From NCBI RefSeq assembly GCF_001612825.1, contig NZ_BDBE01000034.1, positions 1 to 64,000 of the forward strand: a DNA stretch of 64,000 bases. Reading direction: 5' to 3'. Position numbers and translations under genes: made by a program. Under the pieces are notes generated by a model. The model searched no databases, was not told the DNA's origin, and saw only the letters and a program-made list of their open reading frames with translations. Source of the stretch: Nocardia caishijiensis NBRC 108228. Its GTDB lineage: Bacteria; Actinomycetota; Actinomycetes; Mycobacteriales; Mycobacteriaceae. Of the stretch, positions 32,813 through 41,600 are shown piece after piece. Position 1 is the stretch's first letter. The number at the start of each line of letters is the position of its first letter.

Positions 32813-32899
32813 CTATTCGTAGATGTCTCGACGATGCCCGGCGGTGACGACGAGGATGACCAGCTTGCCGTCGTCGACTTCGTAGACCAGTGGGTCCTG
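32813..32899 (-). pseudogene. C-terminal remnant of a RelE/ParE-type toxin gene
   Basis: On the minus strand a frame closed upstream by TGA (32900-32902) reads QDPLVYEVDDGKLVILVVTA then GHRRDIYE and stops at 32813-32815. VVYEVDDG...VTAGHRRDIY is the typical end of RelE toxins. About two thirds of the toxin and any antitoxin are missing. In M. tuberculosis relBE (Rv1246c-Rv1247c) sits between the SDR gene Rv1245c and kgd, also on the minus strand as I recall, so this is likely the eroded local copy. Confidence 0.7.
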
Positions 32900-32931
32900 T
32901 CACCGTGGCAAGTGTGGCGTCGGTTGGGTCG

Positions 32932-33501
32932 TCACGGCTGGTTGATGTGTGGCTGTCGGGAGCATGCTTCATCGATGGCGGTGGTGAGGACGGTTCGGGC
33001 GTCGGCGGCGGGGAGTTGGCCGAGGGTGACGTGGAGGGCGAGGCCGTCGAGGAGGGCGAGCAGGGTGTTGGCTGCTCCGGTCGGGTCCGGGTGGTGGGGG
33101 AGCATGCCTGCGATGTGGTCGCGGAAGGCCCGTCCGTTGGTGGCCAGGGTTTCGGCGACCGGGGGGCGGACGGAGGCGAAGGCGAGGTAGCCGATCAAGG
33201 TGCGGGTGTCGGCGGCTGATTCGGCGTCGGTGGGGAGCAGGGCGGTGAGGATCTGACGCAGGTCGGGGTCGGGGCCCGCGGCGGCGATGCGGGCTTGGAT
33301 CCGGCCCGCGATCGTGGTCGTGGCGAACTCCATCATCGCGTCCTTGGTGGGGAAGTAGTGCTGCACCTGACCTGCGGAGACGCCTGCCTCGGCGGCGACG
33401 TGGCGCAGGCTGATCGACTCGAGTCCGTCGCGGGCGAGTAGGCGCATCACGGCGTCGCTGATCTCGGCCCGCCGCGAACTGTGATCCACCTGTTTCGGCA
33501 T
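32932..33501 (-). CDS. TetR-family regulator of the adjacent membrane-protein gene
   Basis: A 189-residue TetR protein with HTH SLRHVAAEAGVSAGQVQHYFPTKDAMMEFA (split across residues 31-60) and a C-terminal domain (LLALLDGLALHVTLGQLP) of the TetR_C_6 type. AAGAAT lies six nucleotides before the ATG. Two near-identical operator copies lie between it and the divergent membrane-protein gene. The ligand is unknown. Confidence 0.92.
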   Translation of the reverse strand: MPKQVDHSSRRAEISDAVMRLLARDGLESISLRHVAAEAGVSAGQVQHYFPTKDAMMEFATTTIAGRIQARIAAAGPDPDLRQILTALLPTDAESAADTRTLIGYLAFASVRPPVAETLATNGRAFRDHIAGMLPHHPDPTGAANTLLALLDGLALHVTLGQLPAADARTVLTTAIDEACSRQPHINQP

Positions 33502-33516
33502 GCGGACATTCTTTCA

Positions 33517-33566
33517 CGATGCACTTGTATTGCCATGCGGCGGCTCTTTACAATGCAGTTGTATTG
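33517..33566. promoter_or_regulatory. two operator copies between TetR and membrane-protein genes
   Basis: Copy 1 CGATGCACTTGTATTG (33517-33532) and copy 2 CAATGCAGTTGTATTG (33551-33566) differ at two positions and are 34 bp apart; each is a near-palindrome (CAATGCA/TGTATTG). For the plus-strand gene, TTGTAT in copy 1 could be the -35 and TACAAT (33549-33554) at copy 2 the -10, so binding would block transcription. Confidence 0.65.
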
Positions 33567-33580
33567 CAAAGGGGGTCGCC

Positions 33581-34192
33581 ATGCGCGCTGTCCTGCGGCT
33601 CATACGCCGCTTCTTCCGGTTCGAAGTCGATCTGTGGGTGAGCCTCGCCCGCGCGATCACCCGCAAACCAGACATCGCGGGCGGCACGCCGATCCGCTAC
33701 GCGGGCGCCATGTCGGCCATCCTCTGGGCGTTCGTCCTGGTCAGCGCGGTGGAGATTCCCGCTGTGCACCTGATCATTCCGTGGGCACCGGTCCGTTTCG
33801 CCGCGCTGGCACTCGGCATCTGGGGACTGTTGTGGATGGTCGGCCTGCTGGCGGCTCACCACGTGTACCCGCACGTCCTCACCCCCACCCACCTACGCGT
33901 TCGCTACCTGCGCCGCACAGAACTCGCGATCCCGCTCTCCGCCGTGCGCGCTGTGCGCCCCGAGATGCGCGGCTACGACGAATCGAAGTTGTTGCACCGC
34001 ACAGCAAATGGAACCGTCGCCCTCCCGGTCGGCAGTTCCACCAACATTCGCCTGGAACTGGCCTCGCCCCACACCTTCTCCACGCCGCAGGGCGACCTGA
34101 CGTCGTCGACCATCGCCTTCTGGGCCGACGACCCACAAACCGCCATCGGCGCCATCAAGTCAGCGATCGTGAAGCGGCACTCCGAAGCCTGA
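33581..34192 (+). CDS. two-helix membrane protein under TetR control
   Basis: A 203-residue protein with two transmembrane helices (about residues 45-66 and 72-96) and a C-terminal cytoplasmic domain of beta strands resembling bacterial PH-like modules (RVRYLRRTELAIPLSAVRAV, LPVGSSTNIRLEL). The ATG follows AAAGGGGG. It ends exactly where the convergent next gene ends. Divergent TetR genes usually control exporters or lipid enzymes; this protein matches neither, so it is a candidate stress-induced membrane factor. Confidence 0.8.
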   Translation: MRAVLRLIRRFFRFEVDLWVSLARAITRKPDIAGGTPIRYAGAMSAILWAFVLVSAVEIPAVHLIIPWAPVRFAALALGIWGLLWMVGLLAAHHVYPHVLTPTHLRVRYLRRTELAIPLSAVRAVRPEMRGYDESKLLHRTANGTVALPVGSSTNIRLELASPHTFSTPQGDLTSSTIAFWADDPQTAIGAIKSAIVKRHSEA

Positions 34193-34564
34193 TCACCCCG
34201 GTATCGGCGCATTCTCGGGAAATCGCCGCACCACCTCGATCGTGCCGACGATATTGCGGTTGAAGTCCGCGAGATCCTCTGCCGGAATCCAGTATTCGAG
34301 GATCTCGCGGCCACCGGCCTGCTGGACCTCGTAGTCGTCGAGGAAGGCCGTGCGGACCTCGAAGCGTGTCACGTATCCGGCGCCGGAGGCCGGAACGTTC
34401 CAGTCCCGCGCGATCAGCACCGCGTATGCCTCGTTGAGGACCGGGTAGAAGATCGGCTGATCCGGCAGCCGGGGAGGCCAAGTGCGCCAGCCGGATTCGG
34501 CGACCAGCGCCAACTCGGCGGGCCCTGTCGGTCGCCACAGCGTCGTCGTCGGCGTACTCATCAT
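34193..34564 (-). CDS. conserved actinobacterial protein of the ADP-ribosylation/crystallin J1 annotation group
   Basis: A 123-residue soluble protein: LWRPTGPAELALVAESGWRTWPPRLPDQP split over two strands, FYPVLNEAYAVLIARDWNVPASG and GYVTRFEV, ending with a long helix region. It matches small proteins that are annotated by that name in actinobacteria although they lack an ADP-ribosylglycohydrolase domain, so the name says little about function. Two adjacent ATGs (34564, 34561) are possible starts. Confidence 0.75.
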   Translation of the reverse strand: MMSTPTTTLWRPTGPAELALVAESGWRTWPPRLPDQPIFYPVLNEAYAVLIARDWNVPASGAGYVTRFEVRTAFLDDYEVQQAGGREILEYWIPAEDLADFNRNIVGTIEVVRRFPENAPIPG

Positions 34565-34624
34565 CCCCCTGTCGTCGGAGCAAGCACTCTATCCCGGGGT
34601 CGGGCCCAGAACTACTCTGCTGTC

Positions 34625-34972
34625 ATGGAGTTCGACAAGGGGGGATGGCGGCGGGCAGCCGACCTGGCCGCCGGGGTGGTCTTGCTCGCGGTGGTGTTCT
34701 TCCTCGGCATGACGGTGACGCTGATGATCGGGTTCATCGGCGCGCCTGGGGGACAGTCCAGCGAATGTGCGGGCCGGTGTCGCACCCACGTCGACATCGG
34801 CGCCTGGCTGATGACCATCACGACGTTCGTCGGTGCGTTCGTCGTCGTGACGCTGATGGTCCGGAGTTGGTGGCAGCGGCGGCTGGTGTCGGTGTGGCCG
34901 CTGCGGTGGATCCTGGTGATGATCGTGATGACGATCGTCAGTTTCGGGATCGCCATTTACGGCGCCGCGTGA
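34625..34972 (+). CDS. 115-residue membrane protein
   Basis: Three transmembrane helices (about residues 12-35, 58-80 and 93-114) with a periplasmic loop holding two cysteines (SSECAGRCRTH). TACTCT lies six nucleotides before the ATG, so the message is likely leaderless. No family recognised. It is convergent with the His-rich membrane protein gene, 14 nt away. Confidence 0.75.
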   Translation: MEFDKGGWRRAADLAAGVVLLAVVFFLGMTVTLMIGFIGAPGGQSSECAGRCRTHVDIGAWLMTITTFVGAFVVVTLMVRSWWQRRLVSVWPLRWILVMIVMTIVSFGIAIYGAA

Positions 34973-34986
34973 GGTCCGACTTCACG

Positions 34987-36123
34987 CTATTTGTGGCCGC
35001 CGTGGCTGTGGCCGTCGCCGCAGGTGTCGGTGCGGCGACCGTCCGTGGCCGCCTGCCCGGCGCCGTGGCCTTCCAGCGCCGCGAACGGGCCGCATTCGTG
35101 CGCGGCGATCCACACGTGCACCATCGGATTGCCCGCGCCGGGGTTGATCGAGTTCGGTGGGCAGTTGCCGTTCTCGTCGGTCACGCCTGCGACCTGGGGG
35201 CCGTTGTCGCCTGCCTTCCAGCACAGGTTGTCGTGGACGTGCCACTGCATCAGCGAGCCCGCGTACTCGGTGAGGGCCGGGTCGTCGATCTTCTTGCCCT
35301 TGGCGATGTACATGGCCGACACCAGGGTCCGGTTCTGGCCGTCGACCCGGTAGACCAGTGACTCCGGTCGCGTGGGGTCGAGGAAGCTGTCGTCGCGGAT
35401 GTAGCCGGTGTTGATCCAGTGCTCGTAGCCGGTGGCGGCATCGCCGATCGAGCGGAAGCCGAGCGCACCGATGGCGTTGATGTCGGCGAAGGCGGGCAGC
35501 TTGTCGAGGGTGTTGCGGATCAGGGCTGTCGCGCGCTGTTCCTGTTCGGCGGTGACGCCGGGGACACCGGAGACGTCGATCGGCGCGGCCGGGTCGAAGG
35601 CCCGGGGCCAGGTGTCACTGTGGTCCTCGCCCGCCGCGTGCGCGTGATCGCCGCTGTCACCGTGACTGTGCACGTGGCCGACGCCGTTGAGCATGGCCGC
35701 CAGCGCCAGCACACCGACCGCCGCGGCAGCGATTCCGGACCGCATCGGCGGCAGCGTCGCGCCGGGCCGCAGCAGGTCTACGGCCGCACCGAGGACGGCG
35801 AGCGCACCCAGCGCGGCGCAGACGGTATCGGCGACACCAGGCGCTTCCGCCGTCAGCCCGGCGACCCACCCGATGTCGGCGAAGCGCGTGAACGCCCACA
35901 CCGCCACCGCGAACGCGTTCACCGCGGCGAGCGCGGTCACGATGATCTTGCGTTCACTCAGCAGCACCGCCAGCCCGACGGCACATTGCATCGCGGCGAG
36001 CACAACCATCAGTCGGGCCAGTGTGGCGTGTTCGGTATGCATTCCGGCGGCCAGGAAATGCACCGCTCCCGCCCCGACCGACGAGATCCCACCGAGCAGC
36101 AGAAATCCGTTACGTCCGCTCAC
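34987..36123 (-). CDS. His-rich multi-pass membrane protein
   Basis: A 378-residue protein. Residues 1-150 hold four or more membrane helices. A His-rich loop follows (HVHSHGDSGDHAHAAGEDHSD) and the C-terminus is again His-rich (CGDGHSHGGHK). Between them is a soluble domain with LVYRVDGQNRTLVSAMY, HDNLCW and VHVWIAAHECGPFAALEGHG. The His clusters suggest Zn, Ni or Cu binding. The GTG start follows GGAGGCAACAG. Family function is unknown. Confidence 0.8.
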   Translation of the reverse strand: MSGRNGFLLLGGISSVGAGAVHFLAAGMHTEHATLARLMVVLAAMQCAVGLAVLLSERKIIVTALAAVNAFAVAVWAFTRFADIGWVAGLTAEAPGVADTVCAALGALAVLGAAVDLLRPGATLPPMRSGIAAAAVGVLALAAMLNGVGHVHSHGDSGDHAHAAGEDHSDTWPRAFDPAAPIDVSGVPGVTAEQEQRATALIRNTLDKLPAFADINAIGALGFRSIGDAATGYEHWINTGYIRDDSFLDPTRPESLVYRVDGQNRTLVSAMYIAKGKKIDDPALTEYAGSLMQWHVHDNLCWKAGDNGPQVAGVTDENGNCPPNSINPGAGNPMVHVWIAAHECGPFAALEGHGAGQAATDGRRTDTCGDGHSHGGHK

Positions 36124-36425
36124 CTGTTGCCTCCTGTCCGATAGTTCGCAGCGGACACTACTGCGCGACAGTGAGCGCGGGATGCCGCTTGCTCGAGAGA
36201 ACTCTGTGACCCAGGTCTCGATCCAGCTGTCACATCGAGACCACGGAACAGCTTTCGGGTCAGGCCTGGATCACCCTCGACCAGTAGTGAAACGGCGGCA
36301 GGTCCGTCCCTGCTGTCGCGTGCCGGTGGCTTGCTCGGTCGGAGGGCTGCCCTTAGATTCATCCGTGATCGGGTGGGCTCATAGTTCCGCTCAAGCGTCG
36401 GCGGGCGAAGCGGAGGTGGGTCGGG
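36124..36425. other. 302-bp interval before the protein kinase gene
   Basis: The interval separates the divergent His-rich protein and kinase genes and must hold both promoters. TAGATT at about 36357-36362 could be a -10 box. I see no strong repeat or additional gene. Confidence 0.4.
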
Positions 36426-37931
36426 GTGGCGGTGGAATCCGGGACGGTGTTCGCCGGATACGTGATCGAACGGCTGCTCGGCGCGGGCGGGATGGGGTCG
36501 GTGTATCTCGCGCAGCATCCTCGGCTGCGTCGGCGGGTCGCGCTGAAGGTGCTCGGCGACGGGATTTCCACCGATGCCAAGGCGCGCACCGCGTTCGACC
36601 GTGAGGCGACACTGGCCGCACGGCTCGAACACCCGAACATCGTTGCCGTGTACGACCGCAGCGGTCCCGAGGACCCGGTGCTGTGGTTGTCGATGAAATA
36701 TGTCGACGGTGGCGACGCGATCGGCCTGCTGCACGCGAATCCCACCGGCCTGGCACCGGATCGCGCCCTGCGGCTGATCCAGGGTGCCGCCGCCGGACTG
36801 GATTTCGCGCACGCGCACGGGGTGCTGCACCGCGACGTGAAACCGGCGAACCTGCTGATCGAACGCGACGCGGCGGGCCGCGAAACCGCGCTGCTCACCG
36901 ACTTCGGCATCGCCCGCGGCCTCGACGACACGGTGACGCTGTCGGCGATGGCAGCCACCTTCGCCTACGCCGCGCCCGAACGGTTCCACGGGCACATGGT
37001 GGATCATCGCGCCGACATCTACTCCCTCGGCTGCACGCTGTATCAGCTACTCACCGGCCGGACACCGTTTCCACGTGGTGACCAGGCGGCGGTGATCGCC
37101 GCGCATCTGGGCGCGGCACCGCCCCGGCCCACCGAGCTACGACCGGAGCTGCCGCGGGCCATCGACGCGGTCGTGGCGACCGCGATGGCGAAACGGCCGG
37201 AGGACCGATTCGCCCGCTGCGCCGACCTCGCCGCGGCGGCCAGCAGAGCGTTCGACACCGGGGCGCCGGTCCGCGCGCCGTCCCCGACCGATCCGGTCAC
37301 CGCCGGTGTTCCCGTCGCCCTGCCAGGTCGGCGGCGGACCCGGTCCGCGCGAACGCTCCTGCCCTCGGTGCTCACCGCGGTGCTGACGACCGCCACGGTC
37401 GCGTTGCTCGTCGTCATGACGACCACCGACCTGATCCGGGGCCAGCCGACCCGGGTCTACACCACACAGAGTGTCGCGAACGCCTGTGACCTGCTCGACC
37501 TGTCCGCGCTCGAACAACTCGGTGGGGCGCCGCCCGATTCTTCCCTCCATTCCGAATCCGTTGACTCCGAGCCATATTCGTCCCACCACTGCTCGGTCTC
37601 CTACCGGGGTCTGGCAGCCACGGTGCTCGCCAAGGTCGTGAACGACGGACACGGCGCCGAGGCCTTCTTCCGCGACGACTCGGAGTTGGTTCGTCTGGGC
37701 GCGACCAACACGATCCGGGCGGACCACCGGCTCGAGCTCGCTGACGACTCCTACCTCTACGTGCGCCGACTGCCGTACATGTACGGCCCGACCTGCGAGC
37801 TCGGCCTCTTCGACGACAACGTGGTCGTCGCGGTGACGTTGAGCACGCCCGCGGAGTCGACGATGGACGATTCGGAGATGGTGACGGCCTGTGAGCATCA
37901 GGGCCGAATACTCTGGGAGCGCCTCGGATGA
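36426..37931 (+). CDS. receptor-type Ser/Thr protein kinase
   Basis: A 501-residue PknB-class kinase. Gly loop LGAGGMGSVY (18-27), catalytic K41, E60, HRDVKPANLL (H135-D137), DFG at 159-161 and APE in YAAPERF are intact. A single transmembrane helix (about 320-345) is followed by an extracellular domain with CDLLDLSALEQLGG and three further cysteines, similar to DUF3558-type lipoprotein domains. The GTG start has GGAGG about 10 nt upstream. Its stop overlaps the ATG of the next gene, which encodes a second protein of the sensor-domain type. Confidence 0.93.
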   Translation: MAVESGTVFAGYVIERLLGAGGMGSVYLAQHPRLRRRVALKVLGDGISTDAKARTAFDREATLAARLEHPNIVAVYDRSGPEDPVLWLSMKYVDGGDAIGLLHANPTGLAPDRALRLIQGAAAGLDFAHAHGVLHRDVKPANLLIERDAAGRETALLTDFGIARGLDDTVTLSAMAATFAYAAPERFHGHMVDHRADIYSLGCTLYQLLTGRTPFPRGDQAAVIAAHLGAAPPRPTELRPELPRAIDAVVATAMAKRPEDRFARCADLAAAASRAFDTGAPVRAPSPTDPVTAGVPVALPGRRRTRSARTLLPSVLTAVLTTATVALLVVMTTTDLIRGQPTRVYTTQSVANACDLLDLSALEQLGGAPPDSSLHSESVDSEPYSSHHCSVSYRGLAATVLAKVVNDGHGAEAFFRDDSELVRLGATNTIRADHRLELADDSYLYVRRLPYMYGPTCELGLFDDNVVVAVTLSTPAESTMDDSEMVTACEHQGRILWERLG

Positions 37932-38563
37932 CGCCACGACGACGGTTCTCGCTGCCATGGACGGCTGCGGCAGTGTCGGCCTGCTGCCTCGTCGTGGTCA
38001 CCGTGATCGCCGCCGCGATGTGGCTGGGGCGCGAGGACGGGACGGCGGACACGCGGTGGACGCCGGGCACGCCGATCGACACCCCGACCTCGCGCAAGTA
38101 CCGCGAGCCGGAGCAAGGCAATCACTGCGAGCTGATGGATCTGGCCGAACTCACACGTCACGGCAGCGCCGGGTGGCAGCAGGAGGATGAGGAGCCCATC
38201 GGGTCGACCGGCTACTGTTCCGGCGCTTTCGGTGACCTCTCTGTGTCGCTGAGCCTCGATGTCACGCGGGCAGGAGGCGACCGGCGGGCGGAGCACGACA
38301 GGTTCAAACATCTTGTCGGAGACCGTGTCTCGGATCCGAATACGAGCTTCGAATACCTGGCCGGGCTCGGCGAGGACGCCTTCGTCCAGGAGGAGGCCAA
38401 CTGGGCCGGGCGTCCGGTGACAAAAGTGCGGATCGGCGTGCTCGACGAGAACCTACACGTGGACACCACACTGACGATCGATGGCAACCGGATCAGCCGC
38501 GCCGAGCTGCGACAGCTGACCGAACACCACGTTCGCGTGGTGATGCGCAACCTGTTGGCCTGA
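37928..38563 (+). CDS. membrane-anchored protein resembling the kinase sensor domain
   Basis: A 211-residue protein with an N-terminal signal anchor (residues 10-33, TAAAVSACCLVVVTVIAAAMW) and an extracytoplasmic domain whose CELMDLAELTRHGSAGW corresponds to CDLLDLSALEQLGGAPP in the kinase. It overlaps the kinase gene (ATGA), so both are made together. It has no kinase domain. It may pair with the kinase receptor as a co-sensor, bind the same ligand, or be a substrate. Confidence 0.78.
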   Translation: MTPRRRFSLPWTAAAVSACCLVVVTVIAAAMWLGREDGTADTRWTPGTPIDTPTSRKYREPEQGNHCELMDLAELTRHGSAGWQQEDEEPIGSTGYCSGAFGDLSVSLSLDVTRAGGDRRAEHDRFKHLVGDRVSDPNTSFEYLAGLGEDAFVQEEANWAGRPVTKVRIGVLDENLHVDTTLTIDGNRISRAELRQLTEHHVRVVMRNLLA

Positions 38564-38614
38564 CAACGGCGAACGCCGGGCGGATCGTGATGATCCACCC
38601 GGCGTTCGCCGTTG
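38564..38614. terminator. terminator between the kinase operon and kgd
   Basis: CAACGGCGAACGCCGGG (38564-38580) and CCCGGCGTTCGCCGTTG (38598-38614) pair perfectly and the stem continues with GGATC/GATCC. A very stable bidirectional hairpin between convergent genes. Confidence 0.85.
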
Positions 38615-38626
38615 TGCGAGAAGAAC

Positions 38627-41600
38627 TTACGCGGTCGGCTCGAAGGCCTCGGCGATGATCTCGGCCTGCTCGACGGCGTGGACCTTCGAGGAACCCGAGG
38701 ACGGGGCCGACATGGCGCGGCGCGAGATGCGGCGCAGTTTGCCCAGGCGGTCGGGCAGGACCTCGGGGAGGTTGAGGCCGAAGAAGGGCCAGGCGCCCTG
38801 GTTGGCCGGTTCCTCCTGGACCCAGGCGATGTCGGTCGCGTTGGGGTACTTGGCCAGCGCCTCGTTGAGGCGGTACGTCGGGATCGGGTAGAGCTGTTCG
38901 ACCCGGACGATGGCCACGTCTTCGCGCTTGTGCTTGGCCTTCTCGGCGGCGAGCTCGTAGTAGAGCTTGCCCGAGGTCAGCAGGATGCGCTTGACCTTGG
39001 CGGTGTCGCCGACGCCCGATTCGTAGGTCGGCTCGTCGAACACCGAACGGAACTTCGACTCGGTGAAGTCCTTGATGTCGGACACCACGGCCTTGTTGCG
39101 CAGCATCGACTTCGGGGTGAAGACGATCAGCGGACGACGGATGCCGTCGAGGGCGTGGCGGCGCAGCAGGTGGAAGTAGTTCGCCGGGGTGGACGGCACC
39201 GCGACGGTCATCGAACCCTCGGCGCACAGCTGCAGGAACCGCTCGATGCGGCCCGAGGTGTGGTCGGGACCCTGACCCTCGTGGCCGTGCGGCAGCAGCA
39301 GCACCACGTCGGAGAGCTGACCCCACTTGGCCTCACCGGAGGAGATGAACTCGTCGATGATCGACTGCGCGCCGTTGACGAAGTCACCGAACTGCGCCTC
39401 CCACAACACCAGTGCGTTGGGGTTGCCCAGCGAGTAGCCGTATTCGAAACCGACAGCGGCGAATTCGCTCAGCGCCGAGTCGTGCACCGCGAACCAGCCC
39501 GGGTTCTCCGAACCGATGTTGTGCAGCGGGGTGTACTCCTGGGCGTTGATCCGGTCGATGATGACCGAGTGGCGCTGGGTGAACGTGCCACGCCGCGAGT
39601 CCTGACCGGTCAGGCGCACATCGTGACCCTGGTCGATCAGCGAACCGAACGCGAGCAGCTCGGCGAAGGCCCAGTCGACCTTGCCCTCGTAGGCCATCTC
39701 GCGACGCTTCTCCAGCACCGGCTTCACACGTGGGTGCACGTTGAAACCGTCGGGGGTGTTGAGGAAGGCGTCACCGATGCGCTGCAGCACCGACTTGTCG
39801 ACCGCGGTCTGCACCGTGGCGGGCACCTTCTGGTCGTCCTCGACGGACTCCGACGGCTCAGGAACGTACTTCTCCAGCTCGCGGACCTCGTTGAACACGC
39901 GCTCGAGCTGACCCTGGTAGTCGCGCAGCGCGTCCTCGGCCTCCTTCATGGAGATGTCGCCACGACCGATCAGCGATTCGGTGTAGGCCTTGCGCACCGA
40001 CCGCTTGGTGTCGATGACGTCGTACATCTCCGGCTGGGTCATCGAGGGGTCGTCGCCCTCGTTGTGGCCGCGGCGGCGGTAGCAGACGAGGTCGATGACG
40101 ACGTCCTTGCGGAACTTCTGCCGGAAGTCGACCGCCAGGCGCGCGACCCAGTCGCAGGCCTCCGGGTCGTCACCGTTGACGTGGAAGATCGGCGCGCCGA
40201 TGAACTTCGCGATGTCGGTGGAGTATTCGGTGGAGCGGCTGTTCTCCGGCGCGGTGGTGAAGCCGATCTGGTTGTTCACCACGATGTGGATGGTGCCGCC
40301 CACGCGGTAACCGCGCAGACCCGACAGGTTCAGCGTCTCGGCGACCACGCCCTGACCGGCGAACGCGGCGTCACCGTGCAGCATCAGCGGCATCACCGAG
40401 AAGCCCTCGGGGCCGTCGCCCTTGTTCAGCAGGTCCTGCTTGGCGCGTACGAGGCCCTCGAGGACGGGGTCGACCGCCTCCAGGTGCGAGGGGTTCGCGG
40501 TGAGCGACACCTCGATCTCGTTGTCGCCGAACATCTGCAGGTACTGGCCGTGCGCACCGAGGTGGTACTTCACGTCACCCGAGCCGTGGGTGGCGGCCGG
40601 GTTCATGTTGCCCTCGAACTCGGTGAAGATCTTCGAGTACGGCTTGCCGACGATGTTGGCAAGCACATTGAGCCGACCACGGTGCGGCATACCGATGACG
40701 ACCTCGTCGAGGCTGTGCTCGGCGCACTGGTCGATGGTGGCGTCCATCATCGGGATGACGGCTTCGGCGCCCTCGAGCGAGAACCGCTTCTGGCCGACGT
40801 ATTTGGTCTGCAGGAAGGTCTCGAACGCCTCGGCGGCGTTGAGGCGGTTCAGGATGTACTTCTGCTGGGCGACCGTCGGCTTGACGTGCTTCTGCTCGAC
40901 CCGCTCCTGGATCCACTTGAGCTGATCGGTCTCGAGGATATGGGTGTACTCGACACCGACGTGGCGGCAGTAGGCGTCGCGCAGGATCGACAGCACATCG
41001 CGCAGCTTCATCCGCTCCTGGCCGTGGAAGCCCGCGACGTTGAAGGTGCGATCCAGGTCCCACAGGGTGAGGCCGTGCTCGGTGACGTCGAGGTCGGGGT
41101 GGCTGCGGAACTTGTCCTTGACCAGGCGCAGCGGGTCGGTGTCGGCCATCAGGTGACCGCGGTTGCGGTAGGCCGCGATCAGCTCGAGCACCCGGGCGCT
41201 CTTGTCGACGCCGCGCTCGCTGATGTCCTTGCGCCAGCGCACCGGCTCGTACGGCACGCCGAGGCCGTGGAAGATCTCGTCGTAGAACTCGTCGGAGATC
41301 AGCAGATTGTGGATGGTGCGCAGGAAGTCGCCGGACTCGGCGCCCTGGATGATGCGGTGATCGTAGGTGGAGGTCAGCGTCATCAGCTTGCCGACGCCGA
41401 TCTCGGCCAGCCGCTCGTCGCTCATGCCCTGGAACTCGGCCGGGTACTCCATGGCGCCCGCACCGATGATCGCGCCCTGGCCCGGCATGAGGCGCGGCAC
41501 CGAGTGCACGGTGCCGATGGTGCCCGGGTTGGTCAGCGAGATGGTGACACCGGAGAAGTCCTCGGCGCCGAGCTTGCCCTCGCGGGCGCGGCGGACGATG

